64,000 nucleotides of DNA, from contig JANQPX010000002.1 in assembly GCA_028285265.1 (NCBI GenBank), forward strand, positions 1-64,000. Direction: 5' to 3'. Of the stretch, positions 16,237 through 25,331 are shown piece after piece. The translations under genes were made by a program, and so were the position numbers. Source of the DNA: Geminicoccaceae bacterium. Lineage in GTDB: Bacteria; Pseudomonadota; Alphaproteobacteria; Geminicoccales; Geminicoccaceae. The number at the start of each line of letters is the position of its first letter. Position 1 is the stretch's first letter. The notes under the pieces were generated by a model, which saw only the letters and a list, made by a program, of their open reading frames with translations, did not search any database and was not told where the DNA came from.

Positions 16237-17229
16237 TTACGCTTTCGACATATAGCCTTCAACGTCGATGCCGTAGAGCTTCGCGCAATTGAGGCCAAGC
16301 AGCTTCCGCTTGACCTCCAGCGTTAGCTCAGTGCCGGCTTCCTTCGCGGTTTCGTCATCGAATTCGAACGCCATGAAGTGCTCGATGATCCATTTCGGAT
16401 GAGTGATGGCGTAGTCGGAACCGAAGATCAGGCGATCGGGACCGACGAAGAACAAAAGATCCGCCATCATGCGCGCGAAGTATTTCGGACGCGCGTAGAT
16501 GAACGAAGGGACCAGCGCCAGCCCGCCATAGACGTTCGGCTCCTGGCTAGCGATGAAACAAAAGTCCTCAATGCGCGGCATGCCGCAATGGTCGACAATG
16601 AAATTGAGATCGGGAAAGTCGGTGGCGACATAGTCGACATCGCGCACATCGAAGGCGTCCATGTTGAGCGGGTGGATGGTCGGACCCTTATGGATGTGGA
16701 CGTTCTTGATGCCTAGCTTGATCAGCTTTTCCATCACATCGGTGACGAACGGGTCCTTCAGACTGTAGCCTTTGGAGACACCTTTCCATTCCGCCGTATA
16801 GAGCTTGACGCCGTTGAAACCCCACTGAGCGTGATCAGCTTCGAGCTTTTCGAGGCCAGCCTTGCCGTCGCGCGGATCGCAGCGGCCATTCAGGATTACC
16901 TGGTCCTTCCGCTGCTCCCAAAGGGCCGCATTTTGCTCGGTCGTGTTGAAGCCTTCATTGTAGAACTCGTACAGATAAGTCGGCAGCATGACGACATAGT
17001 CGCAATAGCCGTCATCGAAGAGATCCTTTGCAGCGAACTCCGGACCGTAATAGTCGAACCGCTCTCTCGGCCACTGCGCTTCAGGCGGCGACATGCCGAC
17101 ATGGCCGTTCCAGAACGTGTCGATGAAGGTCTCGCCATAACGATTGCGCCGATTTTCCGGCCGCGCGTCCCAAAGATGGACATGGCCATCGATGACGAAA
17201 ATTTTTTCGCCGTCGTCCGTGACGAACAT
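16237..17229 (-). CDS. Amidohydrolase-family protein, monooxygenase-cluster type
   Basis: 330 residues with GGGAGG before the ATG. Amidohydrolase-2 (TIM-barrel) metal and active-site residues: DGHVHLW (His16, His18), NVHIHKGP (His180), VDHCGMPR (His214) and FGSDYA (Asp272). The sequence (FNTTEQNAALWEQR, GVKLYTAEWKG, HKGPTIHPLNMDAFDV, CFIASQEPNVYGG) is very like the amidohydrolase encoded next to DUF59 and GroEL genes in propane and related di-iron monooxygenase operons, where it is believed to help maturation. It is the first gene of the minus-strand run. Hydrolytic or decarboxylase activity on an operon substrate is the alternative. Confidence 0.8.
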   Translation of the reverse strand: MFVTDDGEKIFVIDGHVHLWDARPENRRNRYGETFIDTFWNGHVGMSPPEAQWPRERFDYYGPEFAAKDLFDDGYCDYVVMLPTYLYEFYNEGFNTTEQNAALWEQRKDQVILNGRCDPRDGKAGLEKLEADHAQWGFNGVKLYTAEWKGVSKGYSLKDPFVTDVMEKLIKLGIKNVHIHKGPTIHPLNMDAFDVRDVDYVATDFPDLNFIVDHCGMPRIEDFCFIASQEPNVYGGLALVPSFIYARPKYFARMMADLLFFVGPDRLIFGSDYAITHPKWIIEHFMAFEFDDETAKEAGTELTLEVKRKLLGLNCAKLYGIDVEGYMSKA

Positions 17230-17653
17230 GCGTTGCCTCCCGCAGGCCTAGCCGCTTTAGAGCGGCCTTTTAATCGCCTTGCTATTGTTATGATTTTGTC
17301 CAGTGCCGGCTGGGATCAAGACCCAATGGACCGATTGAGGGTGTGATTGCAGAAGTCAGAACCCTTCAATCATGAGCAAGTTGCGCTTCATAACATGCGG
17401 TCGTGATCCAGCGTTTTCGGGACATAGAGGTCGGCCGCCAGTTATTGGCCTCGCGGTGATGATCCTTATCAAAACTTGCCGGAGACAAACCTTTCCCTCG
17501 GGCAATTAAGAAAGGTTTCGGTCAGCAATTTCCGACGCTCGATCCCGAACATATGCTGCATCTACCCTGCATGCCAACTTGGTTGTCGACCGAAATATCA
17601 AATCTATATGTCAAATAGAAAAGGCGCCCATAAGGGCCAAGAGGGAGGCATGA
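17230..17653. promoter_or_regulatory. Divergent promoter region
   Basis: 424 bases between the divergent amidohydrolase and lactonase genes, so it should hold promoters for both the twelve-gene minus run and the plus-strand sugar module. An inverted repeat TGATTG/CAATCA (17344-17349 and 17367-17372, 17-base spacer) is a weak operator candidate. An AT-rich stretch near 17597-17622 has two close copies of an ATATCAAA/ATGTCAAA motif. No regulator gene is adjacent and no protein-coding content is seen. Confidence 0.45.
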
Positions 17654-18526
17654 ATGAGCCAGGCTGAGCTCGTTCTCGACTGCCAAAATCATCATGGCGA
17701 AGGCATCTTCTGGAACGGCGATGATCGCCGCATTTGGTGGACAGACATTCAGGGCCGAAAGCTCTGGTCCTTCGATCCGATCACAAAAAACGCCTTGTCC
17801 TACCAGACGCCCGAGCGTGTCTGCTGTTTCGCACCGCGCGCGCAAGGTGGGTTGATCGTCGCCTTCGCGAAGAGCGTCGCTTTTTACGATCTGGCTACGG
17901 GCGCCATTGACACCATTACATCCTTTGAACCGGGCAACCCGGGAACGCGCTTGAACGACGGACGTACCGACAGGCAAGGGCGGCTGATCGCCGGCGGTAT
18001 GAACGAGGCCACAGGCGCTGCTGACAGTTCGGTTATTCGGATCGACGCTGACGGCACCGTTACCACGCTGATCGAAGCTGTCGCTTGCGCCAACTCCACC
18101 TGCTTCTCGGCAGACGGCCGGACCATGTTCTTTGCCGACACGCCCGAGCGGACGATCCGTGCCTATGACTATGACCCAGCCACGGGCATGCTTGGCGCGA
18201 TGCGGACCCATGCCGACTTTTCCGGCGAACCGGGGCTGCCGGATGGTTCCTGCGTTGATGCAGAAGGCGGAGTCTGGAACGCAGAGTGGGAAGGGCGCCG
18301 CGTGGTGCGCGTGGCACCGGATGGAACGATTGACCACGTGATCGAGGTTTCGACCTGGAAACCGACCTGCTGCGCCTTTGGTGGTGCTGATCTGGACACG
18401 CTTTTCATTACCTCGTCGCGGCTGATGAGCAGCGATGACGATCTGGCGGCTGATCCCTATGCCGGGGGGCTGTTCGCTGTCAAACCGGGTGTGCGGGGCG
18501 TCGAAGACAAGCCGTTTGCCGGATAA
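17654..18526 (+). CDS. SMP-30/regucalcin-family sugar lactonase
   Basis: 290 residues. GAGGGAGG ends five bases before this ATG; the ATG four bases earlier opens only a five-codon frame. It is a six-bladed propeller with typical SMP-30 motifs: EGIFWNGDDRRIWWTDIQGRKL with the metal-binding Glu, RLNDGRTDRQGRLIAGGM with Asn and Asp, and GLPDGSCVDAEGGVWNAEW with the catalytic-type Asp. It hydrolyses aldonolactones such as gluconolactone, arabinonolactone or xylonolactone in the cytoplasm. It is the first gene of the plus-strand sugar module, 27 bases before the binding-protein gene, which suggests an oxidative sugar pathway. Confidence 0.85.
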   Translation: MSQAELVLDCQNHHGEGIFWNGDDRRIWWTDIQGRKLWSFDPITKNALSYQTPERVCCFAPRAQGGLIVAFAKSVAFYDLATGAIDTITSFEPGNPGTRLNDGRTDRQGRLIAGGMNEATGAADSSVIRIDADGTVTTLIEAVACANSTCFSADGRTMFFADTPERTIRAYDYDPATGMLGAMRTHADFSGEPGLPDGSCVDAEGGVWNAEWEGRRVVRVAPDGTIDHVIEVSTWKPTCCAFGGADLDTLFITSSRLMSSDDDLAADPYAGGLFAVKPGVRGVEDKPFAG

Positions 18527-18553
18527 AAATTTGCTTTAGGGAGGAAGAGAGCC

Positions 18554-19585
18554 ATGAAAACTGCGTCAACGACAGTGATAGCGTTTGCGGCCATGAGCCT
18601 CGCTTCAAATGCAGCATCGGCGGCAGACTACACCAACCCGGTTCCGTTGGCGGAAGGGGCCCAGGCGCCGATCTCCGAGCTTTCCAATGATGGCGATCTG
18701 CGCATCGCCTACATGCCGCCTGCAACCGAATTCAATTACTACATCGCGATCGGCGAGGGCATCAAAGCCACCGCCGCCGATGCTGGCGTTGATGTGTTTA
18801 TGCTGGCTCCGCAATCAGGCGCCGATATCAACGGCCAGATGGGTATGATTCAGGATGTCATAACCCAAGGGGTCGACGCGATCATTCTCTCGACCCATGA
18901 CGAGGCGGCAGCCGCACCGCTGGTCGGGCGCGCCGTTGATAGTGGCATCGCGGTCATCATCGTCAACTCCGACATCGCCAATTTCCCAACGCCGGTGCAT
19001 GGCGTCGTCGGCTATTCACAGCGCAACGGCACCCGTGCCATCGGCGAATATCTGGTCGAAAAATCAGGCGGCGAGGCCCTCAAAGTCGGTGTGATCGAAG
19101 GCCTCCCTGGCTACCACTCGACCGAGCGGGTTGGCGGCTTCCTAGAAGGCATCGAGGGCGCTGACAATATTGAGGTCGTGGCCTCGATTGCCGGTGGTTG
19201 GAACGTCGAGGGCGGCAACACCGCTGGCATGGATCTGTTGCAGGCCAATCCCGGCATCAACGCGATGTTCGCTGCCAACGATTATATGATCATGGGTGCA
19301 GCGCTGGCATCGAAAGCGCTCGGCACGCAGGATCTCATGCTTCTGGGCAATGACGGCGATACTGCCGCACTCGAGCAGATCAACGATGGCGAAGTCTCCG
19401 CTACCGTCAATACATCGCCCTTCATCATGGGCCAGATTGCGCTTGCGGTAACCCTTGATGCGCTGAACGGCAACTATCCAGGCGGCTTCGTCGAGACACC
19501 CACGACCATCGTCGATGGCGCTAATGTCCTGCCCGTCCTGCAGGACGCGGATAGTCTCTATCCGAAACCGTCGAAGTCATACTGA
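18554..19585 (+). CDS. Sugar-binding periplasmic protein, RbsB/LacI-like
   Basis: 343 residues with signal peptide MKTASTTVIAFAAMSLASNAASAA (cleavage near residue 24) and a strong AGGGAGGA ribosome-binding site. It is a type I periplasmic-binding fold: GIKATAADAGVDVFMLAPQSGADINGQ, GVDAIILSTHDEAAAAPLVGRAVDSGIAVIIVNSD, VIEGLPGYHSTERVGGFLEGI, and LLQANPGINAMFAANDYMIMGAALA. It delivers a monosaccharide to the RbsA/RbsC-type importer encoded downstream. The ligand is not determinable from the sequence. Confidence 0.88.
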   Translation: MKTASTTVIAFAAMSLASNAASAADYTNPVPLAEGAQAPISELSNDGDLRIAYMPPATEFNYYIAIGEGIKATAADAGVDVFMLAPQSGADINGQMGMIQDVITQGVDAIILSTHDEAAAAPLVGRAVDSGIAVIIVNSDIANFPTPVHGVVGYSQRNGTRAIGEYLVEKSGGEALKVGVIEGLPGYHSTERVGGFLEGIEGADNIEVVASIAGGWNVEGGNTAGMDLLQANPGINAMFAANDYMIMGAALASKALGTQDLMLLGNDGDTAALEQINDGEVSATVNTSPFIMGQIALAVTLDALNGNYPGGFVETPTTIVDGANVLPVLQDADSLYPKPSKSY

Positions 19586-19595
19586 TCTTTCGGTG

Positions 19596-19621
19596 GGTCC
19601 TGCGGTACCTGCCGCAGGACC
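19596..19621 (+). promoter_or_regulatory. Perfect 10-bp stem-loop between binding-protein and ATPase genes
   Basis: GGTCCTGCGG at 19596-19605 pairs with CCGCAGGACC at 19612-19621 around a six-base loop. It lies 10 bases after the binding-protein stop and 23 bases before the ATPase start. No U-run follows. It probably protects the binding-protein mRNA 3' end or partly terminates transcription. Confidence 0.65.
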
Positions 19622-19644
19622 GCAGCAACTGAGATGATGACGCC

Positions 19645-21156
19645 ATGACCCGCACCCAGCGACAAGACACGCCCGCCTGGAATATTCGAAACCTGACCAA
19701 AACGTTTCCGGGTGTCGTCGCCAACAATGCGGTCGATCTGGTGCTGCACTACGGCGAAATCCACGGCCTGATGGGCGAAAACGGCTGTGGAAAATCGACC
19801 TTGATCAAAGCGTTGATGGGCGTTCATCAACCCGATAGCGGTGAGATCAGGCGGGACGGAATACCTCTAACCGTAGATAACCCGACGGCCGCGAGACGCG
19901 CCGGGATCGCCGCGGTATTCCAGGAGTTCTCGCTCATCCCGACCCTGAGCGTCGCTGAAAATATCCATTTGGGCGAACTGCCGGGCACAGCGCTTCGCGT
20001 CGATTGGTCCGGCATGCGCGATCGTGCCGGCGAGGTCTTGTCCAGGCTCAATGTCGATATCGATCCGGATGCCACCGTCGGTGATCTCTCGGTTGCGGAC
20101 CAGCAACTGGTCGAGATTGCCAAGGCGATTGCGACCGATGCCACGATGATCATTTTAGACGAACCGACCACCGCCTTAGGCCTTGATGAAATCGCGCAAT
20201 TGCACGGTGTCCTGAAGGGCCTGAAAGCCCAGGGTGCAGCCATTCTCTACGTCTCGCACCGCTTGGATGAGGTCGTCGAGCTTGTCGATTGCGTCACGGT
20301 TCTCAAGGACGGCCAGGTGGTCTCCACCGCTGAGGAGACACCGGTCACGATTCAAGCCATCGTCGCCGCCATGATCGGCGAAGTTTCCGAGCACTATCCC
20401 AAGATCGCCTCGGTGCAAAATGAGGTCGCGCTGGAGCTTCGGGATGTCCGCACAGCCAACCGCGTCGACGGCGTCAGTTTTGCCGTCCATCGCGGCGAAG
20501 TCTTGGGCTTGGGCGGTGTCCTGGGTTCAGGCCGCACGGAAATCGCACGCGCCATCTTTGGTGTTGATCCGCTAATCGGCGGCGAGATACTGATCGACGG
20601 CAAGCCCGTGTCCTTCAAGTCACCTCATGATGCGGTCGCCGCCGGCGTCGCTCTGGTTTCTGAGAACCGCAAAGCTGATGGGCTGTTCTTTAATTTTCCG
20701 GGCCTCGCGAATATCACCGTCTCTAAACTTAGCAAGCTCGGATCGACAAGCGCACTCAATCTGGGTCTAGAGCGCGACTTGGGCAAGGATCTCATTCAAA
20801 AACTCGAGATTACCCCTGCAGCTGAAGACAGGCTCGTCGGTCTTCTCTCCGGCGGCAATCAGCAAAAAATCGTTATCGCGCGCTGGCTCTTCGCCGATGC
20901 CCGCATCTTCGTGCTTGATGAACCGACTCAGGGCATCGATGTCGGTGCAAAAATTGCGGTCTACGGGCTGATCAACGAGCTGACAGCGGCGGGCCACGCC
21001 GTGGCGCTGATTTCCTCCGACCATGATGAGTTAATGGCGATGTCCGATCGGATCGCCGTGGTCAATCACGGCCGGATCACCGACATAAGACAGGCCAAAG
21101 CCTTCAAGAAAACCGATCTCGTCCGCGCCTTGGCAAAAGAGGGGGCGGCCGCATGA
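19645..21156 (+). CDS. Sugar ABC importer ATPase, RbsA/MglA-type (duplicated)
   Basis: 503 residues with two fused nucleotide-binding halves. First half: Walker A GENGCGKST, signature region degenerate as DLSVADQQL, Walker B IILDEPTTALG. Second half: GVLGSGRTE in place of Walker A (lysine lost, normal for this family), signature LLSGGNQQKIVIA, Walker B FVLDEPTQGIDVG. It energises the RbsC-type permease, whose start overlaps its stop by four bases (ATGA). The C-terminal KEGAAA ending and the length are typical of the family. Confidence 0.9.
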   Translation: MTRTQRQDTPAWNIRNLTKTFPGVVANNAVDLVLHYGEIHGLMGENGCGKSTLIKALMGVHQPDSGEIRRDGIPLTVDNPTAARRAGIAAVFQEFSLIPTLSVAENIHLGELPGTALRVDWSGMRDRAGEVLSRLNVDIDPDATVGDLSVADQQLVEIAKAIATDATMIILDEPTTALGLDEIAQLHGVLKGLKAQGAAILYVSHRLDEVVELVDCVTVLKDGQVVSTAEETPVTIQAIVAAMIGEVSEHYPKIASVQNEVALELRDVRTANRVDGVSFAVHRGEVLGLGGVLGSGRTEIARAIFGVDPLIGGEILIDGKPVSFKSPHDAVAAGVALVSENRKADGLFFNFPGLANITVSKLSKLGSTSALNLGLERDLGKDLIQKLEITPAAEDRLVGLLSGGNQQKIVIARWLFADARIFVLDEPTQGIDVGAKIAVYGLINELTAAGHAVALISSDHDELMAMSDRIAVVNHGRITDIRQAKAFKKTDLVRALAKEGAAA

Positions 21157-22127
21157 ACGCGATCGCACGGTCGCCAATCCTGGCACCATTGCTCGCCCTC
21201 CTGATTGTCGCGGTGGTGACTGCCGTCACCACGCCACGATTTCTCGATACCGGCAATCTCTCCAATCTCGCGCTACAAGTCTCGATCGTGGCCATTGTAG
21301 CGATCGGCTCGACCTTCGTGATCTTCACAGGCGGCATTGATCTCTCGCCCGGCTCCGCCATTGCCCTGCTCACTATGGTCTTTGCGGTCATGATCAAGTT
21401 CGGAGGTGTGCCTTTGCCGATCGCCATTCTGCTGACCATCGCACTGGGCGGCGTGCTTGGTGCGCTTAACGGCGCGCTTACGGCCTATCTTCGCATTCCG
21501 GCCTTCATCACCACGCTTGCCGCCCTCTCAGCCTTTCGTGGCGTCGCCTTCATGTTCAACAATGGCTCGCCGGTCTTCTCCGTCCACGAAGCGCTCGAGA
21601 GCATCTTTTACGGCACGTTTCTGAGCCTGCCTTTGCCCCTCTACTATTTGATCATCCTCTTCGCTGCCGCCTGGTACGTGCTGCGCTACACAGCCTTCGG
21701 CCGATCAATCTATGCCGTCGGCGGCAATCCAAGTGCTGCGAAGCTCTCCGGCCTGAACGTCCAGCGCACACAGTTCTTGGCCTTCGTCATCGCCGGTCTC
21801 GCCGCCGGCCTAGGCGCCATCTTGATGGCTGCCAGGTTGAACTCCGGCTCACCCAATTATGGCGTTGGCTTGGAGCTTTCCGCCATCGCCGCTGCCGTGA
21901 TAGGTGGCGCCAGCCTCGCCGGTGGACGTGGCAACATCATAAACACCTGTATCGGCGCGCTCACCATCGTCATCGTGCAAAACGGCCTCAATTTGAATGC
22001 CGTGCCCACCTCAGTTCAAACGATTGTTATCGGCGCGATCATCGTGATCGCCGTCGGCATCGATATGTGGCGCCGCGAGCTTGGCGCTAGCCTGCAACGT
22101 CTAACCGGCTTCAACCGTGCCACTTAA
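21153..22127 (+). CDS. Sugar ABC importer permease, RbsC-type
   Basis: 324 residues with eight to ten hydrophobic segments. Family motifs: FVIFTGGIDLSPGSAIAL, LNGALTAYLRIPAFITTLAALSAFRG, YAVGGNPSAAKLSGLNVQRTQ (the ATPase-contact region) and AAAVIGGASLAGGRGNIINTCIGAL. It is the only permease in this operon, so the channel is presumably a homodimer, unlike the second Rbs-type system in the window, which encodes two different permeases. Confidence 0.9.
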   Translation: MNAIARSPILAPLLALLIVAVVTAVTTPRFLDTGNLSNLALQVSIVAIVAIGSTFVIFTGGIDLSPGSAIALLTMVFAVMIKFGGVPLPIAILLTIALGGVLGALNGALTAYLRIPAFITTLAALSAFRGVAFMFNNGSPVFSVHEALESIFYGTFLSLPLPLYYLIILFAAAWYVLRYTAFGRSIYAVGGNPSAAKLSGLNVQRTQFLAFVIAGLAAGLGAILMAARLNSGSPNYGVGLELSAIAAAVIGGASLAGGRGNIINTCIGALTIVIVQNGLNLNAVPTSVQTIVIGAIIVIAVGIDMWRRELGASLQRLTGFNRAT

Positions 22128-22171
22128 TCCACGAGCGGGTTCAACCAACCCCAAAGTCAAGGAACGCAATC

Positions 22172-22666
22172 ATGGCCGCCATCACCTTTTCCCATATTGG
22201 CATCACCGTGCCCGACCTCGAAAAAGCTGTTGAGTTTTATTCCAAAGCGTTCGACCTCTACGTCATCATGCCACCCACCGAAATACTGCATGACGACAGT
22301 GCCATCGGACAGATGTGTGACGATGTTTTTGGTGAGGGCTGGGGCTCTTTCCGCATCGCGCATCTGTCGACCGGCGACGGTGTCGGCATCGAACTGTTTG
22401 AATTCCCCAACACGAATGCCGAATCCAATGCCTTCGAATACTGGCGCCCCGGCCTGTTTCACTTCTGCCTTCAAGACGAGAACTTGGAAGAGCGCGTTCG
22501 CCGCATCGAAGAACTGGGCGGGCGCCAGCGCATGCAGCAGGTTCGCAAGTACTATCCGGGAGAAAAGCCCTACCGCATGGTCTATTGCGAAGACCCGTTC
22601 GGCAATATCGTTGAACTTTACAGTCACTCCTACGAGCTGACCTACTCAGCCGGAGCTTATGTTTAA
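22172..22666 (+). CDS. VOC-superfamily metalloprotein (glyoxalase/dioxygenase-like)
   Basis: 164 residues, AAGGAA ribosome-binding site. Vicinal-oxygen-chelate fold: FSHIGITVPDLEKAVEFYSKAF at the N-terminus with the first metal His (about residue 8), GIELFEFPN (Glu about 72), LFHFCLQ (His about 93) and EDPFGNIVELYSHSYE (Glu about 150). The ligands are present, so an active metal centre is likely, but the reaction (isomerase, lyase or dioxygenase) cannot be set. It lies 44 bases after the permease, and is probably the last gene of the sugar module. Confidence 0.75.
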   Translation: MAAITFSHIGITVPDLEKAVEFYSKAFDLYVIMPPTEILHDDSAIGQMCDDVFGEGWGSFRIAHLSTGDGVGIELFEFPNTNAESNAFEYWRPGLFHFCLQDENLEERVRRIEELGGRQRMQQVRKYYPGEKPYRMVYCEDPFGNIVELYSHSYELTYSAGAYV

Positions 22667-22872
22667 GGGGGGCTCTAAAGATTTATCAAATGATTTCATG
22701 GACTTTCAGCCGAGATCAGGTGAGGATGAGGAACAATTCGGCGTATCCGTAGAGCACTCAGAACGCCTTTAAACGGCGAGCCTGCGCTTCATCAGGGTGG
22801 GATGAGGGCCTCTGGACCGAGGTGTTGCAAACGGCGTCTCCTGCGAGGGCATCGACCCCGTCCAGCTGAACA

Positions 22873-23654
22873 TTACCATTGCGGCGATCGGCTGCTGCTA
22901 CCTGACCAGCCGCTTCTGAGTTTGACGAAGTTGAAGAACACGGCCTGGAAGATCTCATGCGCTGGAATGTCGGTCATCTGCCGCCAGGGCACGCTCACCA
23001 GAGCGACCTCGCCCAACTGACGAACGATTTGGCAGGCATCCAGGACCGTGGCCTCATGGCCGGAACAATCGACGGCGATCGCCACCTGCTTCGCGATCGC
23101 CGGATCTTCGAGCGGCATCTTGGCGTAAGGTCGAGCAGTGCCGGAGGCTTCGACCTGGGAGCGGCGAAGATCGTCCGGCTCGACCACACTGACCTCATAG
23201 CCGTTGATACGGAAGAGATGGGCGGCGCAGATGCCGACCGGTCCGGCCCCGTGATGATCACCTGATCACCGGGACGTGCCGCCATGGTCATCAGCGTGGT
23301 CATCGACACGCCCATGAGACGGTCGATCACGGCGGTCTCGACGGCGAGGCCTTTCGGCACCGGTAGGGTGAAACGTGCCGGATATTGCTGGGTGGAGCGG
23401 TGATGACCCATGCAGAAGCGAAGGTCGCCAGGTTTGACGTCGCTCGCATCAGGGCCAACATCGGTGACGCGAAACAGCGTGCCGTAGCTCGGACGGATCG
23501 GAAAGTCGGCGCCTGCCGCCCTGGCGAGTTCGGGACCCTGGCTGATCAGGGAGCACACGTTTTCGCCGCGGATTTCGTCCGTGTTGATCGGCGTGTCCTG
23601 GAAATCGGCAAGCTCGAAGGTGTTCTTGGCCGGCAAGAGAATTCTGGTGGGCAT
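22873..23654 (-). pseudogene. Frameshifted zinc-type alcohol dehydrogenase (MDR family)
   Basis: The N-terminal part (MPTRILLPAKNTFELADFQD, VCSLISQGPELA, VKPGDLRFCMGHHRS, LMGVSMTTLMTMAARPGDQVIITG) reads from 23654. The Rossmann part continues in a second frame as VGICAAHLFRINGYEVSVVEPDDLRRSQVEASG and VAIAVDCSGHEATVLDACQIVRQLGEVALVSVPW. One missing G in the run at 23247-23250 (plus-strand CCCC) would restore the GAGPVG cofactor motif. The C-terminal quarter is also missing or unrecognisable beyond FNFVKLRSGW. The gene was probably an operon partner of the truncated ATPase just upstream. A sequencing error at the G run could explain the frameshift but not the lost C-terminus. Confidence 0.75.
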
Positions 23655-23674
23655 GGCAGCCAGAGCTCCTCGGT

Positions 23675-24228
23675 TCAGTTGCTGACGGAAGCGCCGCTTT
23701 CGGCGTCGAAGATGTACATGGTCTCGGGATCGAAGCGCACAAAGACATCGGCGTTATCGATTGGTCTCTGTCCTGCCGGGACCTCCGCGATCAATTCCTG
23801 CGCGCCGACACGGATATCGAGCAGCGCCTCCTTGCCGAGATATTCCGAGACTTCGATGCGCGCTGCGACAGCACCCTCCGCGTCCCTCTCAGCGAGGGAG
23901 ATGTCGGGCGGGCGAATGCCGACAGGACTTTTTGGCCTCCCGCAACGTTGCCTTTCAGCCTTGCCGGGACCGGCAGGTCCAGGTGATCGCCTTTGATCCT
24001 GCCGTCTTCGACAATCGCTGGCAGCATGTTCATCGCGGGACTGCCGATGAAGGTGGCGACGAAGGTGTTTCGGGGCCGGGCGAAGACCTCTTCAGGTGTG
24101 CCGACCTGCTCGATATAGCCGTCCCGCATGATTACGATCTTATCAGCGAGCGTCATGGCCTCGACCTGATCATGGGTGACGTAGACTGTCGTCGTGCCCA
24201 GCCGTTTGCGCAGCTTGCCGATCTCTCT
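23675..24228 (-). pseudogene. 5'-truncated and frameshifted UgpC/MalK-type ABC ATPase
   Basis: It begins abruptly inside the nucleotide-binding domain ([36 protein letters not shown]) and runs through [17 protein letters not shown]. Near 23921 the frame shifts by one base, and the rest continues in another frame as [40 protein letters not shown] and VRFDPETMYIFDAESGASVSN, ending at 23675. Walker A, Q-loop, signature and Walker B are lost. The 5' truncation coincides with the start of unrelated homology on the other strand. Confidence 0.75.
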
Positions 24229-24427
24229 CGGCGGATCCGAGTCTCTAGTCTGCCATCCCGCCTCCACGACCCACTCAGGCGTGCCGGAAGCGGCGCGCGA
24301 TATCGCTGGTGTGACGGAGGGGCTCATCCGACTTTCGGTTGGCCTAGAGCCCGCCGACGACCTGATCAGCGATCTGGAACAGGCGTTTCGCCAGGCGGTG
24401 GATGGTGCTGCTCAGGCGGCGGAATGA
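24221..24427 (+). pseudogene. 3' fragment of a Cys/Met-metabolism PLP enzyme (MetC/MetZ-like)
   Basis: The plus strand reads [19 protein letters not shown], then [28 protein letters not shown], the C-terminal end of cystathionine gamma-synthase/lyase or O-succinylhomoserine sulfhydrylase-type enzymes. Only about 68 residues remain and the PLP lysine is absent. The fragment begins exactly where the divergent ATPase fragment begins, so both lost their 5' parts in one rearrangement. Confidence 0.7.
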
Positions 24428-24435
24428 GCCGATGA

Positions 24436-24761
24436 CTGATTTTTTGACGCTGCGTGACGTCGAATGTCAGGTGCTGTGGACGGCGATGTAGACGTTGCAT
24501 GAATGAGCCCTCGAGCGGGCTTATGGGATGCCTCTTCGCTGGGAGATGGCTCCGCGGCCTAAGCGGTCACCAAGAGCGCCGGCGCCAATTCACCCCTCTG
24601 ACCTACTAGGTCATGAGCCACCGATCAAGCTACCATCGAAGATGTGAAATACACACCGCAGATCACATATAGACCGGTTGACGAGATGGATGTGACAATC
24701 AGCCTGTTCCGCCGCAGAATGCCGATGCCGAGATACAGCTGATCTAAAGAGGAGGAAAACC
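24436..24761 (+). promoter_or_regulatory. Upstream region of the cupin gene
   Basis: 326 bases without a gene. GGAGGA at 24751-24756 is the ribosome-binding site of the GTG-started cupin gene. An AT-rich segment at about 24640-24675 (containing CACATATAGACC) is the most promoter-like part, but no clear paired -35/-10 is visible. Confidence 0.35.
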
Positions 24762-25331
24762 GTGGGTGTCACCACCGAAGCCTACACATCCAAGCCGCAA
24801 GGCATGATCCCCAACAGTCGTTTTCCGTTGCTGGTCCACCGCAATGCTTTACCTGGCGGCGGGGCGGACAAGGTGAAAGAGCACTTCCGAGGGAACGGCT
24901 GGTCCAACAACTGGGATTACCCCGGCATTTACGAATACGCCCATTTTCACTCGACGACCCATGAGTGCCTCGGCTGCGCAAACGGCTGGATGGAATTTAG
25001 CTTGTCGGTGGGCGAAGGTGGTTGGACCCAAGTAAGGATCGAGGCCGGTGACGTTATTGTCATGCCCGCCGGCGTGAGCCACGAGATGACCGCAATGGCA
25101 GATGACATCCACATGTGCGGCGGCTACCCCGATGGGCGGGACTGGGATGACATTCAGGAAGAGTTCCTCAGCGAGGAAGACTATAAACGCGCCTGCAAAC
25201 GGATCATGATGCTGCCGATTCCTGCGAAGGATCCCGCTACGGGGGAACCCATGCACCAGTGGCACGCAGCGCCATCGTCGGTGGATGGCGGCTGGAACGA
25301 TTGGCGTCATGCTCTCGACAGACGCAGCTAG
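24762..25331 (+). CDS. YjlB-type cupin protein
   Basis: 189 residues from a GTG start five bases after GGAGGA. It resembles Bacillus YjlB: GMIPNSRFPLLVHRNAL at the N-terminus, then a cupin barrel with HFHSTTHECLGCANG (His/His/Glu metal-ligand pattern), VRIEAGDVIVMPAGVSHEM with the second-motif His, and GGYPDGRDWD. The reaction of this family is unknown. It stands at the left edge of the HyuAB module, transcribed towards the converging hyuB, so a role in that module is not established. Confidence 0.75.
   Translation: MGVTTEAYTSKPQGMIPNSRFPLLVHRNALPGGGADKVKEHFRGNGWSNNWDYPGIYEYAHFHSTTHECLGCANGWMEFSLSVGEGGWTQVRIEAGDVIVMPAGVSHEMTAMADDIHMCGGYPDGRDWDDIQEEFLSEEDYKRACKRIMMLPIPAKDPATGEPMHQWHAAPSSVDGGWNDWRHALDRRS

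Noticed and set aside
22758-22958. Possible further coding fragment ending LMKRRLAV on the minus strand
   Set aside because: The short frame downstream of the broken alcohol dehydrogenase has no recognisable homology; kept only as part of a decayed region.
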